A DNA stretch of 64,000 nt from contig CM041092.1 in assembly GCA_023079485.1 (NCBI GenBank), forward strand, positions 16,769,127 to 16,833,126, given 5' to 3'. The notes under the pieces are model-generated. The model did no database searches. It saw only the letters and a program-made list of their open reading frames with translations, and was not told the origin of the DNA. The first letter of the stretch is position 1. Every line of letters starts with the position of its first letter. Position numbers and translations under genes: made by a program. Of the stretch, positions 14,801-28,200 are shown piece after piece. Source of the stretch: Archilochus colubris (Eukaryota > Chordata > Aves > Apodiformes > Trochilidae).

Positions 14801-17800
14801 GACTTACCTATAGGCCGCTGGCATATACCCAAGAAGTGCTTGTCAGCACAAGCAGTGAAATTCCATGTTCCAGCATACTGTGATTTGGGATCATTGAGGA
14901 TTACACCACACTGATTGTTAAATTCTTCATCAAAAAGCTGAAAACCAGAAATATGCTTATCAGACTCAAATAAAGTATAAATATATTGTTTAGAGAAGGT
15001 GAAGTAACATGGGTCTAGGAGAACCTGAGCTGTCTGAACTTGTTTAAGAAGATTCAAAGGAGTGGTGCAATACAGCTTGCCTATTTTACAAATATTACCA
15101 GGTGCCTGGGCTCAGAAAGAATTAATATGCTAAATACAGTAGAGAATATTACATGTAATTATTTAATGCTTAAAATAAATCTCGTTTGTGGGTGTGAGTC
15201 AATTATATTTGTTATGCTCCACCTTGGGTAGAGCAGTGAGCAAAATACTGATGTTTGCAGATGCATTGTAAGTGTAACTGAAACAAGAATTACTGATGGC
15301 ATCTTTTTCTTGACAGGTTTCGTGTAGTCTTTAAATTGCACATGGAAGTTCCAGAAGAGTCGTTAAACAGTTGTTTCAACTTTTTTTCATTCAACTTTCA
15401 GTGTTTCCTATCGTAATTTAGAAGTTGTCACCCAAATAAAAGTAAACAGAACTCTATTACTATCAGTGACCTTGTTTACCAGTAACTGAAGGATTTGGTC
15501 TGTTACATATTACTAGGCTTTAGTTTTGGTGGTTTTTTTAATACAGTTTATATTCAAAACTCCATTACTCATAGTCAGGAGAAATCAAAAGTCATAACTT
15601 ACATCCAGTGGAATTTTCCTTAATCTTCCTGTTAGGAGTGGGTGAAAGTTACTGTACAGCAGCCTACTCTCATCTATCCACTTATTTTCCCTTGTGCTGA
15701 ACAGAAACTGCAAACCAATCCAAATATCTTTTGGCATACCAGGAAGCAAGGATGTTATATAATCTGTTGGGCAGAACAGTAAATGAACATATTTTGGTTC
15801 AGACAACAACAGTAAACATCTGAAAAAATCCCACTTCAAATAAATAAGGTAATGTAACCCACGTTTCTAGTAAGTTAATTTTTCCAGGCCTTAATGATTG
15901 CTAAATGCTTATCTTCCTTCCATATGATAACAGCTTTCACATTGATTTTATCTGAAAGGAGCAGACTATTGGTATTTGTCCTCCAAAGGCTCAGCTAAGG
16001 AGCAAGTAATGGATTTAACCTGTTTCTCTGCCCACTACTTTGTATTCTTGCTTACATGAAAATTTTAGAAGCCGCTTTTCCACAAGTCTGTAAGGATCTT
16101 CTACTGTCTCTCTGCAGAGATAATATAGCTTCTTGCTGCTCTCTCTGAATTGATTAAGTCTTACCTCTCACCTTCCTCTCCACCTGCTGTATGCCATAAA
16201 CCAGAAACATTTCCTGGATTCTGGCAGAGTTTCCTCACCCCACCACCAGAGAAAGCAAGATAGGACAAAGGAACTCAGGTTTAGTTGGAAAAAAACTGCA
16301 GCAGGGAAGAACTTAAATCAGACCCCTCTCAGAGAGCATTATAGAACAAAACAATGGGCTTTGATAACCCCCCAGGCATCAAAGGCATGCACTGGGCTTG
16401 TCTAGATTAGGAAGACAAATTGAAGCTATGTAATCAGCTTTTGCTGACATGTCTTGATTATTGGCCACATGCCAAACTAGCCTCCTCCTGTTTTCTGAGC
16501 TAAACAAAGCCATTGAAATTTACACGTCAGAGCTTGCCAGTCTCCCAGTACCACTGGGAAGAGCAGAAGCAGCCCAGAAAGAAGCAGCCAAAGAAAGGAT
16601 TGTGCCTTCCTTTGTTGTGGCCTCCACTACAGGGAGGGAAGACAAACAAACAAGAAACGATTCCAAACACTTCCATAAGCATGATCAATTTTGTCTGGTT
16701 CGATGCATTGTAAGGTTTTGGAATGGCTATGCTTTTGCAATTTTAAAAAGCATACAAAACCAAGCAGGTCTCAGATGTATATTTGTGTATGTTTACAAAC
16801 CAATTGTTACTCAATGACAGCGGCAAAAAAAAAAAAAAATTACCATTCAGCTGCAGGTGAACTAGTGGCCTCCCTAGTCCATTTCCCTCTGGCAAGAGGT
16901 CATTTTTTTATAAAGAAAACACGCACTATCCACAGTGCAGGATTCAACGGAGCTACTTCTGCAGAAACACCTACAGAAAACTGTTAATTGTCTAAAAGAA
17001 TTTAGATGCAAATACAGCTGTCTCATTCAGCAGTTTAGCACTGAACATTACTTGCAGCCCATGTGAATGCATTTCTTCCTCCCTGTGTTTACCTCAGTGA
17101 CTATTTTATCTCGCCTCTGAGAGGCAGGTCCCAAATGTGGAACAACTCTGTGCTATGCAGCCCCCTGCCTTCCATCCACCTAGCAGTGTCCCGGACATCC
17201 TACAGGTCATTAGTTTAGACATGCTACATCCTATCTGCTCCAACTGCCATAGTGTTTGCTATCTCATCCCTGCACAAGACAGGAGGGCTTGTCTTGGAAG
17301 CTGCTCCTAAGGTGGTTTTCACAGTGCAAAGCCTACAGTTTTGGTTCTATTTTAACTTGTAAAACAAAACATGGGAATTCTTCATTAAGTGGTGAACCTT
17401 CCATCCTCACCCCTGAATGTGAGGTTTTACATTTTTTGGTGGTTAAAACAGGTTAAGGTCATACAGGGAAGCGGCTCTTTGTACTGGCTCAAATGTTATT
17501 TCACTGCAAGTCCAGGCTATGTTTCCAGTGATGCAAACAACAGTATACAACACTTTTCTACTGGTCTTGAATTTTTAGAATGCTCCCAGTATGCCTGTTG
17601 ATAACCAAGTGATTTTATGCACAAGTTCATAAAATCACTAAATTTGGAAGAGAAGCTGCATACTAAAAGTGCCACCCCCCCGTTCGCCACCATACCTTGC
17701 TCAGCTTGATTTGAGATAGATGGAAGAGAGCCTCCAAAAGTTACACACTTTTCATTGGCTGCATTAAAAGTTAAATACTCAGGTTTCATCTTTAGAAAAC

Positions 17801-20800
17801 ACTGTAAAATAAACATAATGAATTTTTCATCATACCATTGCTTCTTAAGAAACAATGCATAAGTAAAGGTTCTTAAATCAACCCTACAAACTCTTTTCTC
17901 ATTTCCTGAGAACATGTAACTCTCTTCCTAAGAAAAACAAGGCAACTGATCTTACCTGCATCCATTTTCTTATTAGATTCAACAAAATAGCTAAATATAA
18001 AATGATGAATAATCCTACTGACTAAGTCTTCATTCACTGACAATTAGTCCAAAGGAGGGCAACCAGGCTGGTGAAGGGACTCGAGCACAGACCCTATGAG
18101 GAGAGGCTGAGAGAGCTGGGGCTGTTCAGCCTGGAGAAAAGGAGGCTCAGGGGAGACCTCATCGCTGTCTACAACTACCTGAAAGGAGGTTGTAACCGGG
18201 TGGACGTTGGTCTCTTTTGCCAGACGACTTTCAACAAGACAAGAGGGCATGGTCTTAAGTTGTGCCAGGGGAAATTTAGGTTAGATATTAGAAAGAATTT
18301 CTTTACGGAGAGAGTGATCCGGCATTGGAATGGGCTGCCCAGGGAAGTAGTCGATTCCCCATCCCTGGAGATATTTAAAAAGAGACTGGATGTGGCACTC
18401 AGTGCCATGGTCTAGCAACCGCAACGGTAGTAAAAGGGTTGGACTTGATGATCTCTGAGGTCCCTTCCAACCCAGCCAATTCTATGATTCTATGAATTAG
18501 GATTCAGTTATTTTTAATCAGCTAAATCAGGATCATGTATTATTATACGAATGAGAATTTACACATAAATTCTCAAGTCAGAGATCCAGGAATCTGTATT
18601 GTAACACATTACATTTTGGAGAAAACACATGAAAACTCAAAAGCTGTATTCTGAAATTATGTAAATTTGCAAACCTTGGCATAATGAGACATGCAGGTTT
18701 TATGCACTCTCCTTGTTACATACAGAATAATGGCAGGCCAAATAACAAGAATCAACCAAACACTGCAGATGACTGCTTTAAATCATAGTACGAAAATATA
18801 CTATACTATGGCTTCTGCTCTCTGTCAATTCATTCTTAAAAGCCACTTCTAGTTCTTAAGTCCTTAAGAACTCAGGAAGCAGAGTGTCTGCCAGCCTGCT
18901 GCCTGCCCATGATTACTCAGTGGGAGAATAAAGATGCTTCTGCCACAGAAACCTCACCCTCTCCCTTTCTAGTCCTTCTCTTCCTTCAAAGCAGAGCCTA
19001 AGATTAGAAAACACATCTAACATTCTCAAACCAAAATGTGTGGTGGTGGGAAAACAACAAATCTAAAAATTCCTGCTTTGACATTAAGAAAACATCAATT
19101 CTGAATAAGGGACAGAGAAATAAGTGGTCTTATTTTAATCACTGCACATAGTTTCCAAAAAGCCACTTCCCAGTTCAGTCCAGAACACAGGGCCTATTTC
19201 CTCACCTCTCAGCAGGGCACTCCAGTTTACTGGACTAAGAAAAATAGGTAAGGATTATTATATTTCTATACCTTATTCCGGAACTGTTGCCAACCTTTAG
19301 GGCAGCCTCCTCTGACTGGGCGGTAACTAGGATCATGCTTCTCTAGTAAGGAAGCATTATTTTTTTCACAGATGAAAGGCAGTTTCACATTACAGTTAAC
19401 AGGGTAGTCTGCAGAAATATAAGTTTTTAAAAAGCAGTTATCCAATGCTGGATCATGCTCCAGTTGCCAGCTATACTTTATGACATAACAAAGACCAATC
19501 TGAAGTCCTTTTCAGTACCACCAGAGTGAATTACTATGCAATCTAAAGCATTAAAAGTAAAGCAGAACAAAAGACAAATAATTTATATCAGACTACTATA
19601 ACATTCCTAAATGCCCAGAACCTGATCCCTCACTTTAAGTAGTAACACTTCATATAGGCAGAGATAACTTCAAACAGAAGAGTAATGAAATAAGATTGGT
19701 TTGTTTCTACTGATGATTTAGATGAGGGGATAGAGTACACCCTTGGTAATTTTGCAAATGACACTAAACTGGGTGGAAGTGTTGATCTGCCTGAGGGTAG
19801 GGAGGCTCTGCAAAGGGATCTAAACAGTCTTCACTGATGGGCCAAGGCCAACAGCATGAGTTTCAACAAGGCCACATGTTGGGTCCTGCACTTCAGCCAC
19901 AACAACCCCCAGCAGCACCACAGGCTTGAGGAGGAGTGGCTGGAGAGCTGCCCAGCAGAGAGGGACCTGGAGATGCTGATTGACAGCTGGCTGAACATGA
20001 GCCAGCAGTGTGCCCAGGCTGCCAAGAAGGCCAATGGCATCCTGGCCTGTATCAGGAACAATGTGACCAGCAGGGCCAGGGGGGGTGATTTTACCCCTGT
20101 ACTTGGCCTTGGTGAGACCACACCTCAAGTACTGTGTGCAGTTTTGGGCATCGCTGTATAGGAAGGACATTGAGGTGCTGGAGAGGGTGCAGAGAAGGGC
20201 AACGAGGCTGATTAGGGGTCTGGAAAACAGGTCTTACACAGAGAGGCTGAAGAAGCTGGGGCTGCTCAGCCTGGAGGAGTTTGAGGGGAGATCTTGTTGC
20301 TCTCTACAACAACCTGAAAGGAGGCTGCAGTGAGGCAATGGGTTCAAATTGTACCAGGGGGGGGTTCAGATTAGATATTAGGAAAAATTTCTTTACCATA
20401 AGAGTGGTGAAGCATTGGAACAGGTTGTCCAGGGAGCTGGTGGATTCACCATCCCTGAGGGTACTCAATAGACAGGTAGATGTGGTGTTCTGGAGATGTT
20501 TTAGTGCTTAAGATGGTGTAGGACTGACTGTTGGACTATGACCTTGATGGTCCTTTCCAACCAGGATGATTCCATGATTCTATGATTTTTAATATGAGAA
20601 CTAATCTCATATTCTGGCACAGAGGGTGTGTGACCTAAAGATCATTAACATCAAAAGGAATCCTTTCACTTCCATATGAAGAGCATCTGGCCTATACTGT
20701 ACTACTGTATAGGACTTATACAGTAACTGGACTGGCTTTCTAGTCAAGACCAATTTTTGGTTAACAGGGCTGAAAACAGGCCAGGAGCATACAACAGAAT

Positions 20801-23800
20801 AACGTGCTTTAGGGTGGAACTGATAATAGCAGAAGGAACTATTTGTTCTCCAGGGGTTATACATCCTCCTCAATATACAATAATATTGATGGAAGGAAAT
20901 AAGAACCTTCAAGTACCATCAGGTGGCATGTTTTGCATAGCTCTTCCAGTATGACTTCACTATTTTATGAGATTTATATTTCCAGATGCATATGCAGTTC
21001 CAAGTATTCAGTCAAGCATAAACACAAAAAGATAACCACCAAAACAAGATTTCACTCATTCGATTTATGTCACAACAAGAGTGACAATCAAAAAATTGTT
21101 ATCTGAATTCAGGCTTGCCTCTGGTCATCAAGAAATATCATGGCTTCTACCATAAGTAAGAAATAAATTATTCAAAATTCAATCAGATTATCATCATGAA
21201 GCCATTCAGTCCTAACTCAACAAAGATTCACATTCAGTAGAAGAGTTTGGACAGAACAGTAATTACTTGAAAAAATACATATAACAATGATAGAGAGGGT
21301 GAAAAAATAAAAACAACCTTACCTCTATACCAGTTCTTTCTAGAAACATACCAGCAGTCTCTGAGGAATCGATCATGGAAGCGTGAAAATAACTGTAAAC
21401 TGGATACAAACATTTCAGTCAATCTTCAATATGATGTGATCTTCACATGGAAACACTGATAGCAACTGAGAGCCAGTGCAAACAAAAATGCTGGATGGTA
21501 ACTGCCTTTAAGAGATGCCCTACAACACTGCAAAGTATGGAAGGGGAAAAAACTAGACCAGGAACAATATGTTATAATCTCTAGACTTTTGTATGTTCCC
21601 CAAATTAACTGTGTTGAGGAGATATGCTGAACGAGGGTAGGAGGTTATTTATTGCCATGATGTAATCACTAGCGTAGTGTCAGGACAAGTGAGTAGAATA
21701 GGAAATAGTCCCTGTTTTATTTTCAAAGTAGTTAATTACTACAGTATTTTGACAAGTGAAGAATTTTCCTTGTAAGAAGCCCACTATCCTTCACTGCAGC
21801 CATGAATGGCATGATGCAAGTTTTGTTTGAGAGTCAGCTCTACAGGGCTATACTATAAGCCCTCCAGGAACTATATGAAATATTAGCAACCTCATGTAGG
21901 CAGAGAAAATTTCAAAGAGAAAAATAATGAAATAAGATGATTTTTCATAGGAAGACTAATCCCATATTTGGGCATAGAGGGTGTGTAACCTGAAGGTCAT
22001 TAAAGCCAAATGGAATCCTTTAACATCCATATGGAGAGCATTTCCATTCGTTAGCATTACCCAAATGCAAGAGTGATGTCTGAAACCCATTTCACATTTC
22101 CTGTTTTCAGGTATTGCTCAGATACCCTCATCAATAGGCAGAGTTTGCTTTCAGAACATTTTGTAGGGTTTTGTTTTTCTAGTTCCTAATGGGAACAGAA
22201 CTCAGAATTTGGCAGATAATTAAAACATTTCAACAATATTTTAAAATATACACACTTTCTAATTGTACACACATACTGTCTTAACCATTATTTGCCTTGC
22301 CTGAGCACTACACAGTTTTACTGTGTCTCTCTTAGGTACTCAATGGTTTAAGTATAGCATGGCAAGAATAGGTGCAGGTACATATATTTTCCTTTGGAAA
22401 CTATTCTGGTTAACTATATTCCTAATAAACACATCAAAAAAAGCTTACAATAAAGCATCCCATTATTGTTCTACATACGGTGAATGATAGTTGTAGCCAT
22501 AATCGATAAACTTCAGCCACCACTTCTGTTCGCTGTTTGATAACTGCAGAAATACAGAACAAAATCCCCGGTATTTTACAACCCATACAGAAAGAGCTCC
22601 AGACTCTACCAAGGATAAATCAGTGACAAAAATAATTTTGATTTAAGATGTTTCTAAAAGGTGCAGGAATTAGTTTTCTTCACCAATAGGGATGGATATA
22701 TCAAGACTGACAGGCCAAGTAGATGGACCCCAGGACCTGATCTAAAAAAACCAGGCCACATTCTCCATTGTGCTGGATAAGGCTACTGGTAATCCTGCAG
22801 CACTGTTTAAATGTGTCCTAGAAACATAATTCAAACAAAATTCATAATAGGAACTCTACTAGACACCCAGAACATAGGTCTAAGCTGCCTAAAGCTGATA
22901 GCTCCGTAGGACCTTTCTACCTCACAATATCCTGTTCTTAAAGCAGATAGCCTAACAACAAATAGTTTGTTAAAAGGCTAGAGACCCAGCAGATCAAATA
23001 ATCAGTTCTCTTGCCTTATAATTTCTCCTTCATGGTAACTTCATGCCTGGAAAAATTTCACTAAGAGAGTTTGAAAACTGATAATTTCAGAAAGTATTGT
23101 TGTCTCTCTCACAAGTAGTAGCACTGAAGAAAAGCAGTAACATGGATGCTGCAACTTGAAATTTTTTGTTAAAATTCCTTAAAAGAATGTATTTTCATGC
23201 TATGAACACCATAAATCCCTTTCAGTAAAGGCTATCAGACCACCATGAATTTCTAATTATATTTTCTCATCAGGGGAAAAATTATGTGCAGTCCCATGCA
23301 CAAAAATAAATAAGAACTGGCACAGTTGTTAGTGAAGTATTTGCAGACAATGGGATGCTTACATGGTGGTTCTGTTACGACACTTTCTCCCCATTTGGAG
23401 GTGGGTTTTTTGGTTTGTTTTTTTTTTCTCGGGTTGTTAAGGCTACTCTTAAATTTAAAATATTATTTAAATAAACTGACATTAAAATAATTCTTTTTCA
23501 ACCCATCTTTTCCTTAAAGTATGACTAAGAGCTATTAAGGCCAACAGGAAAAAGAAAGAAATTTAGGACTAACATTTTTTTTATATTGGAAAATATCCCT
23601 GTATTGGAAAGTATCTGTTAGACAGATTAGACCTCCTTACCTTTTCTATTTGAGACAGTATTGTCCTGAGTTTTGGGTAAGAGTCCACAGAGGCTAAATC
23701 GCTATCATTTTTTTGACAGTAGAAAATAGCTTCCTGGAAGCTCAGGTTTTTATCTGGTACAAACCACAGCTCTGATCCATCAACAATAAGTGGGGCTCCA

Positions 23801-25221
23801 TGAATTCCAATGTCATCTATGCAGAAGAAATACCACACACATAAGAAACAAATTCTGAAAAACTCATCCTTTCTCCATCTGAACATAATAAGAAATTTCA
23901 GTTTGGCACTGGGAAGAGCCAACACTCCTTGCATTATGAGCTCTCTCAGAATTAAATTCTATCAGTCACAACCTTTGCTCATTTACAAAAAGTATTATAG
24001 TAGTAATGTAACAAAACTGATAAAAGATATAGTGTATTAACAAATAGATACACATAGTGAAAAAATGCGCAAGAAGTCTGTTTACCTGGTATGTACCACT
24101 CAGGTGTCTTTGGAGTGCTACCTGTCCAGAAGAAAAAAAATAGTCACTTCAAGTTCACCTTCTAATGAAACTGTGGTCACCAATAACAGAAGTGAGGTAT
24201 TATATTCATGCTTGATGAGAACATAAAAAAAAGAAGGAAATCACACACAAATTTAATAGTTAAAAATAAGCTGACAAAAAACTAATGACAATTTTGTGTA
24301 TCTCAGTCTAAAACAACCATGGCTTTTTTTTCCGAAGCAGAATACAAGCATAGAAGTAGTATATCTACACATACCTCCTCACAACAAAAAAGTTTCATCC
24401 CCCAAAATGCCTTTTTACAAGCAACCAAAATGTAAGCCTACTGGATTACAGTACATTTCTTACTGCATGGAAAAATCTTTATCTGTACAGATATGCCATG
24501 TCATTGCTTTGTGTTCCCACCCCTCTATCTCATTATAATGAGAAGCTAGTATATCAGGTTTACCAGAGAACTCCAGTTCACCTGAGGTTGAAGCAAACCG
24601 TACACCCAAGATATCTGTGGTCATTTAGTTACAATATCACAAAGAAAGATTAAAGTCCACAAATGCTGCAACTTGGTGGCATAAATCACCCCACTTAATA
24701 AGAAGCCACTTCTCACTTCATGAAACAAGAAAGAATATGAGAGCAGTAATGTTGCATCCACCTCATGGTCATTTTTCAATATATGTTAGAATATTCTAAG
24801 TGCACATCTGTGTGACACAGGCAAGACACCTTATATACTGAACTCTAAGCAGTTCAGATGAGAAATGGTAAAATATTATTTGAGAAATTCCTGTTGTTGG
24901 GCAATAATGACACATCTGTGGTAATAAAGAATACTCTTTCCTATTAATAAATGGATGTAACTGGAGTGTACCTTTTGTTATCTGGCAAACCCATTCAAGT
25001 TTAGCTTCACAATCAAAGGGCCGGAAGTAAAAATCCAGGTCTCTGCCTTCATGGAAATAAAATCTCCAGAATGATCTCCGTGAAAACTGAGAGGTCTGTA
25101 TAAAAGTAGAAACAGAGAACTGAATTAGCCCAGCACAGGCATCTGAAATATGAAATGAAACTCTATTCAAAAGGTGCTTTGGCAAAGTCAGCATATTTTA
25201 CTGTGGGTTTAGTCCCTTCTA

Positions 25222-25253
<32 letters not shown>

Positions 25254-28200
25254 ATTAGAAGATACAGCTGGAGCTCTTATCTATAACTCTCCATGCTAGA
25301 CAAGTTTGTGAAGCAATTAGGTAAGGGGCTTAAGGTCAGTCTACATAAAGAAGTCTTGTCTTTCAGCACTTTTAATTTGCTTTTCTGTAGTGTGCAAGAT
25401 CCACTGATGCTTATTAATGAATTGTTCGTTGCAACTTGTTGCCCTGACTTGGATCACATTTCTGCTCCAAGGAAGCAAACATCTGGACAGATGCAGAAAT
25501 AATATTTCTTATTTAAGATTATTTCTTAGAATTAAGCTTAAAATCTGACTTCACTAAATCTGACTTCACTTCCACTAATCTTTCCAATATGGAAAAATTT
25601 TTATCATTTAGTGAAAGAAAATGTCCGTACATAACACGTAGGAGAGGAAGGTTACTATTTTCACAGTGTGACCTTCAAACTGCTCTCCTCTTGTCTAAAA
25701 CTTAGTAGCTTCATGCTGACAGTTTCTGGGTCTGGGGTCATAGGAGAAGAGAATGAGGGGAAATGGCTGTGAACAGAAGAAATGCGATGCAACTACTCTT
25801 TCCTTCAGTAAATCCTAAAAGCAGAGGTGGTTCTAATTAGGTTAAAAGCAAGGATGGTAGTAGAATGATCTTACAGAAAGGCAGGTGATGCTTCAGAAAA
25901 TTTTAAGAGCTACTTTAGATTTCATGCCATCAAGTCTAAATTAAGCAATGAAGAACATGATTAGGAATTAAGCAGAGGCCTGATATTTTGAATCAGAAAG
26001 TGTGTACAGTCTATTTAACCTGTAAACAAGGAAATATACACAATAAATACAAACAGATGCTCTGTCTTGGTTACTGAATACCCACACTTTAGGTTTCAAA
26101 CATTTTCCAAATTTGCAGTTCAGAAATACTAATCCAGATTTTTAAAGTTACTGATAGGCCTAGGCTTTTTTGGTTGGTTTGTTGGTTTTAGACTCCATGT
26201 TATATCATTAAGTAACATCCAAGAAATATAGAGTAAGGCATTATGAAATAGAGAATAGTATTTGAACTACAAAATATTTTAGTAACAAATAAGTCTTATG
26301 AAAGGTTATAATTATCACAGTTCTTGGTTCATCAAAAATATTGAAAAAGGAAAAACTGATAATAGGTGTAGTTTGATAAAGGGAACACTCAGCAACTTCT
26401 TCACTATGCAAAGAAAACATCCCACTAGTCAACCTAAGTTCAATACATGGTTGGCAAAAGTATGTTTTCAAAATGAAATTATGCATGCCATTTTTCAAAA
26501 TCTTGAAACTAACCTTTAGTGCAGCACAGTCTCTAGTATCATATTCATCTTCCAGATAATCAAGTGGCATAACAACACTAGTCACCTGCAGAATGGACAG
26601 GATGAAAGAAACATTACTTTATGACTACTTTTGTGGTGGCAATCCCCAGAAATAAATATTAAAACTTGGGATCCCAGTATGTTTATCACTATTGAAATAA
26701 TTATTAAATGACAGTCACTGGATCAGTTCTGAGTTCACATCACCTGTTATTATTAGGGGGAGGTAAAGAACTCATTATTTCAGTCAAATAAAAATCAGTT
26801 ACGGTGAGGAAGATATTTTTTGACACATAAAGGAGAAGACCTGATAAATACCCATCTTTTTTAAAGCATGAAGACATCATGTTCTTTCTACCATCTCTGA
26901 AATGTTTACTACTTCATTTCCATTAAATTATTTTAATGTAGTTGAGGCAGAAATCAGGTTAACCTTATTAAAGATATGTTTTTTAACTGGGTGGCAGCTC
27001 TTAAGTGTGCAGTCTTCTGAGTAATTCATCTGCTGAAGGAACTGCCATATTATAATTAAAATATTTATCAATTTACTTTTAATCCCGTCCAAGCTGAAAT
27101 AAAGCATGACATGAGGTTTTCTGGCTAAAAGTTAACTTACAGGTTTATCATCACTCCATTGCCAGGTTCCCAAAGAATCTGGATTCCTTTTATTCATTCC
27201 AATCCATACCCATCTGTCATTGCTGTAAATAAACCAGGTAAAAATCTTAAGCCAAGGATATAGTTCAGCTCATTAATAGAAAGACAGACCTATGTCATGG
27301 CATTACTTAGCACCAAGCAGCATAAACAAAGGTTTATTACTACAAGTTGTAGCAGATCAAAGAGAAAATGAGAGTAAGGGCTAAGGCCCATTCTGCACTT
27401 TTCTTTAAGAAGATCCGTAGGTTGCCTTTCTTTGAGAAAACAAAATCATGTAATTCCTTTGTTCACAGTGTCACCACTTTGTTAGTTTTCACTTGTTATA
27501 AAAGGTCTTCTGTACTTTTTTTACAGAATCACTCACACATTGTTTATTTGGCTTGTTTCTCTTTTTCTTGGGTCACCCCTCTCTACACCATCAGCTCAAA
27601 AATACTCTTTCTCAAGCCACACAAAAACTTCTACTCATACAGAATAACTGGCTTCATATTTCCCTTGAGTTTATCACTGATTTAAACAAACCAAGCATGG
27701 GCACTTTTTCCAACTATTCCCTTTCATATAAAAGGCATAGACATAAATGAGCACATAACACCACTGAATAGAGTGCTTGCATAAAATAATGACAGTAGAA
27801 TTTTTGCTCTGTTTTACAGAACTACACTCAGAACTGTTATTTTTTAATAGATTTTACTTTTTCATTTTTCATAAGCGGGGGACACAAAGAATGAAAATTT
27901 CAGCTATGCTCCAAGATACCAAGTTGCCAAAAAATGGGTCTGCAATGTAAATACTTAAATATGCAGTAACAGTCTTTACCATATTCCTTGATCTTGCATA
28001 TGAACCTACAGATACTATAACAAAATTAGGTATGTGCTAGTCAAACTGCAAGGTTAGTTTTGCACTGCAGTCTCTGCTTCTCAAGGCTTAAGTGCTTCTC
28101 TGCTTTAAGTTAGGTCCTGAAATTTACGATAACTCTCTCCAATCTGTTGCCTTGCCTGGGAAAGGCAATAAACACTTTTCTGAATGATGGTATCTGTTGA

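Noticed and set aside
18071..18415. A 114-codon plus-strand open frame as a host gene
   Set aside because: It is the reverse transcriptase end of a CR1 element.
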